Under the pieces are notes generated by a model. That model ran no database searches and was not told where the DNA came from. It saw only the letters and a list, made by a program, of their open reading frames with translations. The translations under genes were made by a program, and so were the position numbers. From Kingdonia uniflora (Eukaryota > Streptophyta > Magnoliopsida > Ranunculales > Circaeasteraceae), in NCBI GenBank assembly GCA_014058105.1, contig JACGCM010001844.1:3720001-3784000 (forward strand): a stretch of DNA of 64,000 bases, read 5' to 3'. The number at the start of each line of letters is the position of its first letter. The stretch's first letter is position 1. Positions 22,101 to 33,900 of the stretch are shown here, one piece after another.

Positions 22101-22278
22101 TTTCGCCAGATAAAACCTTTGATTAAACTTGATAACGTTGTGGATGAGAATCACAACTCAACAAGTAACTCTCAAAAAATCAAAGTACCTTTCGCCAGAT
22201 AAAACCTTTGATTAAACTTGATAACGTTGTGGATGAGAATCACAACTCAACAAGTGACTCTCAAAAAATCAAAGTACC
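22101..22278. repeat. 89-bp tandem duplication
   Basis: 22101-22189 is repeated at 22190-22278 with a single mismatch (TAACT versus TGACT). The duplication shifts the frame of the surrounding plus-strand open reading, so if that region was coding the duplication broke it. Confidence 0.8.
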
Positions 22279-22453
22279 AGAAAACTGGCTACAAATCGAA
22301 AACCTACTTTCTTCGGGTATTTCACATAGGCTTCGGAATCTTATGGAATGTTTTATAAAGAGTCGTACTGGTCCACCTCCTCCAAAACTACTGGAAGTTT
22401 TGCATAATAGTTGCAGGGGATCGACTGTCGTGTTTAAGTTGAGAGATAAGTAA
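22208..22453 (+). pseudogene. Unrecognised coding-like fragment
   Basis: After the 89-bp duplication an open frame of about 80 codons reads VPENWLQIENLLSSGISH and SRTGPPPPKLLEVLHNS. It has normal protein composition but no family that I recognise. It lies on the same strand as the LINE tails just downstream and could be LINE or host sequence. There is no convincing start codon context. Confidence 0.3.
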
Positions 22454-22545
22454 TACCTGTGGAAGTAATAATTGCATAATAGTTTTAATTTATTGAGATT
22501 TTCTAGGATTTCAATTAGGGTCCCCAATCTCCATTTGGTTTATTA

Positions 22546-22968
22546 CTAGGTACTATGTAACATGGACACTCCATATTCCTCAAAAATCAGTGTCCAAACG
22601 TGTCGGACACTCAGACACACCAACACTCGTATGAACACTCCAACAGACACTTCTTGCTTAAATCATCAATTTTGTACATAACTTTTAGAAACTTTTCAAT
22701 TCTTATACATGTAATTCAACCCTACTAAATACCATCATTGTTTTATGTTTGTTATTAGTTGTAAATTAATACATAAGTTACTATCGTAATTATATATTCA
22801 TAATACATTCACATATAATAAGATACAATGCGGAAAATGTGAAGAATGATACTATCTTTATAGGTATAAGGTCGTATCCGCGTTTTCACTTATTTTGTAA
22901 CCGCCGCGTCCAACACCTCGTACCCGTATCAGACACCGACACACATACCCGTATCAATGCTACATAGG
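22546..22968 (+). mobile_element. Longer MITE related to the CTAGGTAAC family
   Basis: It starts CTAGGTACTATGTAACATGGACAC and ends TATCAATGCTACATAGG, giving imperfect inverted ends (about 13 of 17 matching). The interior near both ends has GTGTCGGACAC-like phrases shared with the short copies. It directly abuts copy B (22969-23133). The flanking 8-mer GTTTATTA at 22538-22545 matches GTTTATTG after copy B (7 of 8), so the two lie together inside a single target duplication. Confidence 0.6.
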
Positions 22969-23133
22969 CTAGGTAACAACGACACGGATACGGGTGTCAT
23001 GGGTGCAGGGTGTCGAAAACGGCAGGAAATAGAAAAGTACATTTACAAATAATGTTGGACACGTGTGTCCGAGTATTGGGGTGTCGAACGTGTTTCATTT
23101 TTTAATTAAAAGTGAAGTGTCGTTGTTACCTAG
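22969..23133 (+). mobile_element. hAT-like MITE, copy B
   Basis: A 165-bp element with perfect outer inverted ends CTAGGTAACAACGACAC / GTGTCGTTGTTACCTAG. The interior holds GGATACGGGTGTC and GTTGGACACGTGTCC. Its left neighbour is the longer related MITE at 22546-22968, with no spacer between them. Confidence 0.75.
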
Positions 23134-23369
23134 GTTTATTGATTATTGGATCTTATTGCTTTCGCAGGATTCAAACCCCATAAGAAAATATAGACATTTT
23201 GAAGGGAAGACAAAGGCTGTGGAAGTAAACGTCATTGACATATAAGAAACAATTATTATTGATCCTCAAGAATAATCATGCGTTTTCCTTTGCCTTTGAG
23301 ATCTAACTCTTTAGTTCCTTCATCAAAAAATTATTTTTCTCAAGAAAAAATATTAAAAAAAAAAAAAAA
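23134..23369 (+). mobile_element. LINE 3' end with poly(A) tail, first copy
   Basis: A broken plus-strand frame near 23190-23245 reads RHFEGKTKAVEVNVIDI. This matches the C-terminal phrase of the next LINE fragment (MHFEGKAKIVEAIILDV, near 23910-23960). It is followed by a T-rich 3' region and a run of 15 A at 23355-23369. The MITE pair at 22546-23133 sits directly upstream and may have inserted into this LINE. Confidence 0.5.
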
Positions 23370-23689
23370 GTGTTAAACAATTTAAAAGCTTGGGTGAACA
23401 CGAAGCCTGAAGATCTCCAAGGATTGAATCCTGCATACTAAAGCTCCATGATTTTAGGAAATAAATTTGAATTATGATGGTGTAACATTATGCAACTAGA
23501 CATCGGTGGGATTAGGGAAATGCTTAGATACCGAAAGGGGACATCAAGAGGGGGTGATCATGCTTATTTTGCGGAATATGCAACAACAAATAGAAGCAAT
23601 CTCTGCAATTGTGGAGTAGCTATAACTCTACTGCAGCAAGCAAATCTCTCTAATTCTATGTAAAATCAATTAAATGTGAGAACTTCCTA

Positions 23690-24143
23690 GGCATCTTCCA
23701 AATTCCTTCAAGACAGCCAGGCTAACTTTAGTGCAGATGGAAGTTTGAAACCATTTCCTTGACCTTTCTGGTGGCTCATGGGTGTTTGACCGAGGTTTTA
23801 TCACCTGTTCAAGAGTGTGGCAGCGTAAGATTTTTACAAAAATGATTAGCAAAGTTCTGGGGGACCTCGTGCCATACGTGATTAGGTGGGTTTGGTGAAA
23901 GGAAAGGAACAATATGCATTTCGAAGGGAAGGCAAAGATCGTTGAAGCGATCATCCTTGACGTTTACGCGACAATTTTGTATTAGGCATCACCATCCCCT
24001 CATATGAGGGAGTGAGGATTTGAATTGATGTCGCGAGCTTTTGTATTGATTTTCTTTTCCTTTGCCTTCGGGTTGTAATATTTTCACCTCGGAAAGTTTC
24101 TCTTTTGAATTAATCAATAAATTATTTTCACCTTCTAAAAAAA
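23690..24143 (+). mobile_element. LINE C-terminal fragment and 3' end, second copy
   Basis: Plus strand, broken frame: PYVIRWVW and KERNNMHFEGK near 23870-23930 match the tryptophan/arginine-rich tail after the zf-RVT region of plant LINEs (the W-ERN-R-F motif). A non-coding 3' part with TTTGCCTTCGGGTTG, the AATCAATAAATTATTTTCACC tail and a short A run (24137-24143) follows. No reverse transcriptase is present: only the extreme 3' end was inserted, as in 5'-truncated retrotransposition. Confidence 0.55.
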
Positions 24144-24289
24144 GAAGATGCATACACCACAACAAAAAGAATAACTTGGGAGACAGGTAGTGATACTATT
24201 CTAGACCTCCAATCATTTCTTGAGTTGAGGACGCTAGTCAAAATTACAATAAACTGCTCAATGTAAGGAACCATAGATGATTATTGTTA

Positions 24290-24415
24290 TAGGGTGCTAA
24301 CTAGTTGGAAAGTTATGTGCCAATCTCCCCATCTTGAACTTATTTACTTTCCTCCTATTTACTATTTTCCTCGATTCAATAAAAATGCTTACTTTTGTCC
24401 ACAAAAAAAAAAAAA
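24290..24415 (+). mobile_element. Possible third LINE-like 3' end with poly(A)
   Basis: A T/C-rich stretch with an AATAAAAATG signal ends in 13 A at 24403-24415. It resembles the two LINE tails just upstream but has no coding remnant, so it could also be a transcript-derived tail. Confidence 0.35.
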
Positions 24416-25068
24416 GAATTTCGTTATTAGAAATATATGTATGAGACAAAATCTTTGAGCCCTTACAAATAAAGGTATGAAGTGGTAAAGGTACCTAAGT
24501 AGTGCTAAGAGTGAAAAAATGCTGAAGTATGATTCTGAAAGCACAATGAACAATCTCATGACAATACCTGTCCCAAATTAACAAACCAAAATCATATTAC
24601 AGAACGGCTATGTCATTGAGATATAATATCCAAGGCAAAGCGGTGCATAATTTGATTATGTTTAATTTACCATAGTAAGCATTATACTTTAACTGTATAC
24701 AGTTTTGTAGTGCTATCTAAATGTTGAATTAAGTGTTTAATAATAACATTGTGATAGCAGCATTGCAAATATAAAGTGTTACTAAAGAAGTTAACTACCA
24801 TACAGGTGTGCATTTCAAAATTCATGTTCTAGTCCAAGTACTAGCATAGCAGATAATACAAGCCACAAAATCTTGTTCATCTCCAATTCTCTCATTCTCT
24901 TCTTCTATGGATCCTCAACTTGGGGAGCCTCTCACTTTTCTTTTTTCTTTTTGTTTCACTCTCACTGTTAATTAACGACTCTCTTCCTGTCTCTTCTTCC
25001 ATGTCTGTCTGTAGATTCTACATTTGGGGGTCTCAAAAGGACATCCATTTCCCTTTATTACCTAGATA
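24416..25068. other. Intergenic DNA, no gene seen
   Basis: AT-rich with a T/C-rich patch at 24880-25020. No gene or transposon end is recognisable. Confidence 0.4.
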
Positions 25069-25073
25069 TTTAT

Positions 25074-26815
25074 AGTTAAAAACTACGTTTGCCGAAGCTA
25101 AATTAATCTCAGTTAAAACTAAGATCTCTCAATTAAATAAAATAAAAGGTCAAAAGACCTAGGGTTTATGAGATTTAGCCCAAAATTTACATAACTCTCT
25201 AAGGCTAAGACTTTCTCTCTCACTCAAACCAACATTAAAAAATAAACTAAGCTTAGGCTCTCTTTTATAGGAGAAGAGGCCTAGCACAAATAGAAACCCT
25301 AGTTAGCCTTCAATTAGGAGACTAGACTCCCAATTATATTGCAAATAAAATAAATTAATTAGAAATTACTAAAATAGAGAGAGTGGTCTTGCGAGATGGA
25401 GAGACGATCGCCTACGTAGGCATCGTGACGACCACGTGACCTATCAACTCTTCCCGTCTTTGGAAAATTCGTGCACAAATTTTGAACTCGAAAGATGTAG
25501 CTCCGAAAATAGGACAGTTGCGAATCCGTCCACGGTACTTATCGTACCCATTTTTCCTACCCGTGAAGAGATATACTACGGTATTGCCAAAAACACTATG
25601 CTTGACTGTATCTTGAATCTCCAAAAACTGATTAAAACTATGACTTGGACGGTCTTCAAACTCGTGCAAAAACGGATCACTAAACTTGAATCAATTGCAT
25701 CTTTTGGAGACTCATCAAAGATTGGGGGTTTAACCTTATTAATTAATAGAGATGAATTGCAAAATTCAGCCCTTATTGGGTTTGGGGTGGTGTTGGTCTT
25801 CTTCGGTTAGACTTCATGATGATCGAAACGTCAATCGGGTGAACTTCTCGCATCAAGGTCGCAACCCTATCATAGGACTTTGATCGAGAACTTTTCAACA
25901 CGTCTCCGTCTTCCCCACCTACAACATCAATCGTATGGTGATCCTCCCTCTCCGTCGTCTCCTTATAGTGGTTCTTCTTTAAGCCTCTTCTATTAAATCT
26001 CATTGAATCCTCCGTCACAATACCCGCCTCTAACCTCGTGATTTCGACAATATTCTTTTCTCCTACTACTTCATCTTCAATGGTGTCAGCAAATCTTCCG
26101 TCACCATCAGAATTCGCGAGGGCAATTTTACAAGCATCGCCTCAAGTTGTTTAGACATCATCTTGTTCGATTATGTAAGCTCCTTGTTAGACTCCATAAA
26201 CAACTTAGTAGACACTTCTACCGTTTTCAATTGTTCGTCTTGCATTTGTTTCTTTGGCATTTTCTTACCCATCTTTGCTAAAAAAAAATTCTGCCAAAAA
26301 TGTTCTAGCTCCACAAAAATCACTGTAACAGTGCCACAAATCACTGCAGCAACGCATAAATTACTATAGCAGATGCCGAAATCACTGTACTAGCCGGTGT
26401 AAAAAAAAACCCATAGAATATTGTCAGCTCTGGTACCAAGTTGTTAACAACTACGTTTGCGGAAGCTAAATTAATCTCAATTAAAACTAAGATCTCTTAA
26501 TTACATAAAATAAAAAATCAAAAGACCTAAGATTTATGGGATTTGCCCCAAAATCTACATAACTCTCTAAGGCTAAGCCTTTCTATCTCACTCAAACCAA
26601 CATTAAAAAATAAAATACGTTTAGGCTCTCTTTTATAGGAGAAAAGACCTAGCACAAATAGAACCCTAGCTAGCACAAATAGAAACCTTAGCTAGCCTAT
26701 AATTATAATGCAAATCAAATAAACAAGTTAAAAATTACTAAAATAGAGAGAGTGGTCTTGCGAGGTGGAAAGACGATCGTCTACGTGGGCATCGTGACGA
26801 CCACGTGACCTATCA
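25074..26815 (-). mobile_element. Complete non-autonomous LTR retrotransposon
   Basis: Two direct repeats, 25074-25446 (3' LTR) and 26442-26815 (5' LTR), about 373 bp each, are flanked by a perfect 5-bp duplication TTTAT (25069-25073 and 26816-26820). Orientation is minus. The LTR starts TGATAGGTCACGTGG. Directly after the 5' LTR the minus strand reads TTGGTACCAGAGC, an initiator-Met-tRNA-type primer site, and a purine tract AGACGGGAAGAG precedes the 3' LTR. The interior is under 1 kb and encodes no gag-pol; the minus-strand frame at 25773-26018 is charged but unrecognised. The LTRs differ at roughly 10% of positions by eye plus indels, so the insertion is older than the copia element at 39838. 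Confidence 0.85.
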
Positions 26816-26820
26816 TTTAT

Positions 26821-27276
26821 AGAATATCTTTCTGTAGTTGCTGATGTTCATATGCAATAGTAGATAACAGAGTTTATACACCTGCTGGGTGGCAAAATTA
26901 TTTTAATACCGTCTGTGATGGACATGTTTTCATTTCAGGGTAAGGAGATATTTAATGATTGTTCATCTAAGATGCATCCACACATGGTTGTTTTTTTTTA
27001 ATAATGTAAAGAACCATATTATACAAAAAACTTTCCAGGGTGAAACGAGTACAACCTAAAGGCAAATACAAAAGCATGTATTTTGTTCTCGGTTGGCAGG
27101 CCCTAATTTGGGGTATAAATCTTATGTTCTTGCATCACGGTAATAGACGATTCTTTCTTGCTTGCTTGCATCTTTTAGCTCTCAGGGGTTTCCTATTCCA
27201 AGTTGTGTATCTCCGGCATAGCATTGTGGTTCGAAGGCGTGCTTATGATTAATGAGATATTCTTATCTATTAAAAC
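26821..27276. other. Intergenic DNA, no firm feature
   Basis: The plus-strand frame at 27040-27252 reads hydrophobic sequence with FVLGWQALIWGINL but no recognisable family. I treat it as chance or old transposon sequence. Confidence 0.35.
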
Positions 27277-27453
27277 CTAAGTAACAACGACACGAATACG
27301 GGTGTCGGTGTCTGACACGGGTACAGGGTGTCGGAAACGGCATAAAATAGACAAATACCTTGTAAATAGTGTTGGATACATGTGTCCAAGTATCCGAGTG
27401 TCGGGGTGTCGGACACGTGTTCTTTTTTAAAGTGAAGTGTCGTTGTTACCTAG
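27277..27453 (+). mobile_element. hAT-like MITE, copy C
   Basis: A 177-bp element, ends CTAAGTAACAACGACAC / GTGTCGTTGTTACCTAG, flanked by a perfect 8-bp target duplication ATTAAAAC (27269-27276 and 27454-27461). Eight-base duplications are typical of hAT transposons. Confidence 0.85.
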
Positions 27454-27926
27454 ATTAAAACAAATATGCTCATCTGGAAAATTTCGAATTGCCAGATATT
27501 TGTTGGGTATTTTCACAATGCAGATAGATTCACAATATGGTCTCTGAAAGTGAATGAAAAAGGTGGCATTCCAAAAGAGTATATGCTAGATTCTTGTGTA
27601 GACTGATAGATCTTATAAAGCTTGAGAACACTTTTGCAACGTTTACTGGTGAGCCTTGTGAGGTTTTAAAGATGCTCATAACCATGTTTTGCGCGTCCTC
27701 GAAATAACAGGTAGAAAAATACTTGTTGTACCATCTAATAACTGTGGATAGATACAAATGGTTCAAGGATAATACATCCTACATTTCATACTCTTACTAA
27801 TACAAATTTATCATACTACAATATTTCCGTTCACTTCTATTCTTCTTACACGTGAAAGGACAAGATTTAATATTAATTTCAATTTAAATAGATATGACAA
27901 AAATAGAACTATGTCTATTATCTAGG

Positions 27927-27951
27927 ATATATATATATATATATATATATA
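27927..27951. repeat. (AT)n microsatellite
   Basis: About 12 uninterrupted AT units, eight bases from the donor end of host exon 5. Confidence 0.9.
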
Positions 27952-27959
27952 ATACGCAC

Positions 27960-30900
27960 CATATGATACAGTAGCAAAAGAAAAGAGGACTTTGTGCTTC
28001 AATTTCTGATTATATATGTTGTAGACCTGCAAAATTAGGAGTGGTCATAAAATGTTTGTGTAACTCGAAGCAGAAATCAAGGAATTTGTCGAGCTGCCAA
28101 TATGATTATGATCTGAAGTCCCAGCAAATATATTATATAATATAGTACATTTGACAAAGTGAAAGTGGAATAGCCATGTCATGTGATACTTTAAATAGAA
28201 GAGAAAGTGGGATAGCCACTTCATGTGATAATTTAAATAGACGGAGCACACCTCAAAGCTCCCTTAAGAGTTATATTCTTTTTCTACCTCTTAAGATAAA
28301 CCTTAATAAGTTTGAGATTCTCAAAACCCTTCTAGTTGGTAACTAAGATTTATCCAAGAAAGGCTGGTACTGTAAATAAATTTGAAATTTGTAGGAAATC
28401 AGAAGAACAAATGTGATTGGATACACCTAAATATTTTCGTTCACAATATATTTGCCAAGGATCTTGGATACCCACTATATTGTAAAAGAAATTATGTAAC
28501 TTGGGTAAGAAAAAAAACATATATACGCAGTCATGCTAAACAACCACGATAACTTTTAAATCACACAATTTAGAAGGTAATCAACATTACCCTCCTTTGT
28601 GTCTCATGAGTTCCACAAGTCAGAAACATCTGAAATACACCTGAAAGTAAATTCGAATTTATCAAGCTTTGTCAGAAAATATCAATTCTAAAGCACAATT
28701 ATATAAATCTCGTTGTGAGAAGGAAGAGGTTATGTGAAAACACAAGAAATTTAAATAGAGCACCTGTAGCAATCAAAGCAAGCGCACTGAAAATGCATAT
28801 CTGCTGTATCTCGTGGGCAACGGAAGACAAAACCGCATAACCGGCCTATAATTGGAAGAAGAAAAAAAACGAAAAAAACTATCAGAACATTATTTTTAAT
28901 TATTAACTTTGCCAATTAAGAACAGAACTCCTACTTACCAATAAGATACAATAAGCCACACTCTGAACAACGTGCATTCTCCTTGGTCCACCGTATAATG
29001 AAACCTCTAACCTATATAGTAAAATAAAATGTGATATCAATCAGTAAAATAAGAAGAATTTTTTTTCAAACTTCAACGAAATTAAGTTATTTCAAATATT
29101 TAATCCTCCTGTTATATCTTCTTCCAAGCAACTTCCAGATCACATTTCCTCCTTCAGACAATGTATTAGGTTTATTATTCTTAAGAAATGTGATCCACCA
29201 TGTACAAGTACGCTTCACCGAATTATTCTTGGTTTACTAAAGATAGAAGGTAGAGTGTTTGGTACGCAGTTGTATATTATTAAGCTTGTTTTGTCCTGGA
29301 AACTGTCAATTCAGTATTGCAACTACATTTCTAGTTAAGTCGAATATAGTTCTTAAATAGATGTGTCCCACGCCTTGAGATGGTAACTTCTTTTCCAGCA
29401 GTTCTTTACACAGATTCGAAGCAATTCAACTTTCATTTGAGCATTCTTTACTTATTACTGCAGTGGAAAGGAATAAGCTTAGTTCAACAATGTTTAGGAA
29501 CTATTTAACCTGCTAGAATGGCCCTATCCTCCAACGTCTTAAAGATTGATTCCTATAAACCTGTTAAGTTTGAGGTCTGAACTTCAAACATTGGAAAAAC
29601 AGTACATAATTTTATCCCACTCTGAAGGTGGTATCGTATGTGATTGGTACGCTTTTACCCGAGCTTCCTGAACTCCATACCCTGACAAAACTGATAACAC
29701 CGAAGAGCCTGATAGTGAAAATAAGTTAGAAGAGATATGAAACTGGAATGAGGCTGATCTTTAGTGTCGTAACTTAAACCTAAATGGACTAGCAGATGCT
29801 TGTATGATTATTTTCTACAGTCAGAATCAGTAAAGCCATTTAGGAGGTTCTTCAGAAGAAACACAACACTGAAGAGCCCGCTTCTTTAATGTCGCATTTC
29901 TTCTAAAGAGCTTTCTAACTGTATATAACCGTGTATGTCATCCTAATCCGTTTAGGATGAAGTTACAGCACTTGAAATCAGTCTCATTCCATAAAATATC
30001 TTTTCTAACTTATCTTCTTTAGCAGGCATTTCGTTGATATTAGTTTCGTTAAGGATAAGGGCTTCAAGGAAGCTCGAGCCAGCCTACCAATCACGTAAGA
30101 TACCTCCTTCAAACTGGGATAAAAGTAAATCTTGCTTTTCCAACGTTTGAAATTCAGACCTTCAAACTTAGCGGGTTTGTTGGAATTGAACTTCAAGACA
30201 TCAAACAAGAGGGTAGTTTTAAGATCATAAATCTTGTCCTATCAGGTATTTTAAGTTATCTCGAGGATAATTTAAAGCTATATCCTTCCTTTTCTTAGTT
30301 AAATTTTGTAATGACCCGGATTTATTTATTTATTTATTATTAACAAGTATGACATAGTTATGTTTTATTTGGACGCGTCGAACTCTTTCCTATCAATCAT
30401 GAATCATGTTGCATCATTTTTTTTCATTAGTGTTTTTATGATGTTTTGTTTTAGATTTTAGAAACTGATAATATGGAGCCTTGGGAATTATGGTCGTCAT
30501 CCACACGTGATAGAAGGGAGTACATATCTATTGTGGTCATCGTAGTACTTGGTCTAGCCTCTTTAAAGTTGTTAGAGAAGAAGCAGGATTGCATCTATTT
30601 TGAGGGACGGTTAGGGTTTAGTGAAGAACATGAGCTAAGGGATTCTAGAGAGATAGAGAGAGCAGCCATATGGAGTTAGTGTAAGAGGAACATCTTGGTG
30701 ATGATATATTAGCAGAGAAGATCGTGATGAGTTTGTTTGAGAGATTTATTTTCAAATGATTAGGGTTGGTATTGGCTTAAATAACCATGAGAAAGCTGCT
30801 TGCTAGAAACAAAAGCCATCATTGTTTCATCATTTGATTAAGAGGAGATGGGAGTGATGCTTCTTACTGTTAAGTGCCCGTGGTTAGATTTTGGAAGAGA

Positions 30901-33900
30901 GGTGTAATTTGTATTGGGTTGTTCCTGACTACTGTTGATATTTAATGTTGTGGTGCTTAAAGTCTTGAAGATTATTGTTTGGTTGCTTTGAAATATTGGC
31001 ATGTGACCACCTTGCTTTACCTCCGTAGTTGTGGGTGGTGTTTAGCTTATAGTCCACTTCTTTGTACTGGTGATAGGAAGAAAGAGATTTGGAGGGGGAA
31101 AGCACATGTGTGTATATTTGCCTGGGTGCTCAGTGAGGTGTTTACCAAGTTTGATATCGAGATGCTTACCGATGTTGATGTCGAGGTGCTTACTGATCCA
31201 TCATAGTGTTTCTAGTTAAGTTTTATTTGAGTAGATTCAGAAGTATATGTCACGGAAACAGTGTAATTGCATGGCTGTGCTGCCTTCAGTCACGACATTG
31301 AATGGATATGATGTAGTTCATATTGCAGCAAAGTCTTGATCATAGTTTGCCGCTTACTTCCACTATTCATAAAGCTACTAAGGCGAGTTTTCTATCCCTT
31401 AATATCTAAGCTTTTATATTAATTAGCAATGTTAATAGTATGCACTATATTGCATTTACTGATGTTAGGTCAATCACAACAAGGTAAATAATTATGGATT
31501 ATTTAGACGATCATGATTAGTGAATTAGAATAATTTTTGCTTAAGATAACCTAGATGTGCAAATAACAACACGTGGTTTAGCCACTATTTATTATAATAT
31601 AACTTATAGATTGTAATTAACATTTACTCGTTATAGGCACTACGTTAGTTAGTTTTGGGACCTTATGATAATGAGATTAGGCACTGTCTATTTGGGTTTG
31701 TCTACGTTATCCCCGTAGCTTCGTCCTTGGATACTAATACCGTGGTAAGATCCTAATATATAGTTCCTGATTCCATGACAAGTCACTTGGACAGTATAGC
31801 TATTGAAAGGCACGGTCTTTGGTTTTGAGCTTGTCCGTTCAAAGTTTATTATCTCGTTTAGTCTTAGAATTATTATAGATGTATTTTATTTTCATGGCTT
31901 TGTCCTTTGAGCACTGTCATTGTTTCAATAGTTAATACAGGAACGTTGGGTTCTGCTATCGAGTGTGGTTAATGTTTCATTATTCTTTTGATGAGCAAGA
32001 AACGGAAATTATGAAACACTGATAATCTTGGATTGTTTAGCTATTTGTTGTGAACTGACACTTTATCCTGAGTACAGAGTCGATTTTGGTGTCGAGTCTA
32101 TGATAGTTTGCTTTAGGGCTATTGACTCATCGTGCCGTAACACTTACTGTCCTAATGATCCATCGAGCTTTTGGAGCTACAGAGTCGATTTTGGTGTCGA
32201 GTCTATGATAGTTTGCTTTAGGGCTATTGACTCATCGTGCCGTAACACTTACTGTCCTAATGATCCATCGAGCTTTTGGAGCTACTCCGTTAAGTTCATT
32301 TTTACTTCGGTGTTAGTTTCAGGAAATCATTTTCGTTTGAGCGTTCTCATGGCCTTGTCCATGAGCGTTCTCGTGGCCTTGTCCTTGAGCGTCAGGTTGT
32401 TATTTGATATCTATACTGTCACCATTGATGTTGGAACCCAGTGGGATTCCTGTCCATCTGTTATGGAGTTTCTGAGTATAGAGTTGTTAAAGAACTAAAA
32501 TTTGTAAATATAGTTCTGAGGGATTGTTGACTACTGCCTGGAACATGTAGGTTATCCCATGTGCACGAGCCAGTGTTGACGGCTATTGTACTTAAGCTAG
32601 CAATTGATGGTAATCATGTTTGCGTTAGGAAATCATAAAGACTGCCTAAGTTGTTATCTTCAATAATGAGGTCGGATACATAAACCAACTCTAAATCCGC
32701 TAACCCTCAATAGGTTACTAGGATACCTAGCTCGGGTTAAAATAGTAGATGAGTTTGGGCAGGTTACTATCATACCTATGATACTCATCCTGGAGTGTGG
32801 GATGGTATAAGATAGTTCTCCTTTGGTACCCATCTTAACCTCCGTGAGGTTGAAATTCATTGGAATAAAAATAAAGTGAGGACAACTAGGCTCCTTGGGT
32901 TGAAATGTCCGGAACACTCTGATCAAGTGAAATATCCTTAGCTTGGTCGAGCTTAACAAAAATTGAACCCCTTGTACCCAATAATGATCTTGTTAAATGT
33001 CTAAGTTCGTTAGCGGTTGATCAACCAAATCGTAGAACGATTTTTCGTAACACCCTTCATTAACTTTTAAGTGTAGGTTATAGTCTTAGTCTTCTTTTGC
33101 ATCCGACGTTTTAGCTTAACATATTATTAAATTAGGTGTATTGTACATCTCGATTAGACATATTCATCATCATTAGCATATTTCATTTTATCACCTGCGA
33201 AATTCGTATATCTTGCTTATACTATTATCATCTCATTAGTCGGTATAATTGTTTAGCTATTTTGGTAAGTTTGTGAGTCGTGGTTTGCTCACACTCGCAA
33301 TAAAAACATTTCAGATCTAGAGATGTTGCGGTGGCGATCCTGTTGAAGAGCTAAAGCTCAAGGCTTGGTTCTTAGTTATTATTTTGGATCACGGATTGGA
33401 TTTATTTGAGAGAGTTAAAATCTACAGATTGTTGTCTCCAACCTATTAAGGTTTGTAGTAACTTTGAGTATAGTTATCGTTATACTATTCTTCCGTTGTC
33501 ATTTTATTCTTTATTACTCTGACTTGTGCACCAATAGATTACTAAGCCTAACACTTTATTGGTTTGGTTATTTGTGGGGACGTGTACGTCCTCGAATTTC
33601 AGTAATTGGTTTAGTTTACAAATTATTGGAATTTGGGGCGTTACAAATTTTAATCCCGATATTAACCAAACCAGCCGCATACTATTTCTATAAGATTTGG
33701 AGTGGCTTCCCCCACTCCGGCCATGGCCATCAAGAGTGGTCAAGTCGATGTAAGGAGATTGAATAAAATAGTATCTTTGCCATCTCGATATCAAAATGGG
33801 GTAAGGACCACCAGAACAACAACATATGATGAATACGATTGGCCATTGGTCAAATTTATCCCCGAGAATGCAACACATCGATTAGAATTGGAGAAGGAGC

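Noticed and set aside
27530..27766. Minus-strand frame as an exon of the membrane-protein gene
   Set aside because: Its composition is soluble and its frame does not follow the phase-1 end of exon 5; only a short stretch in another frame (ending HSY) fits the phase.
30473..32498. Plus-strand open frames inside the solo LTR, including a 156-codon one
   Set aside because: LTR sequence; the longest frame is inflated by the perfect 105-bp duplication and has no domain.
33464..33878. Overlapping frames of 100-124 codons on both strands
   Set aside because: They cross the LTR boundary at 33645 and share the same DNA, so at most one could be real, and neither has a recognisable motif.
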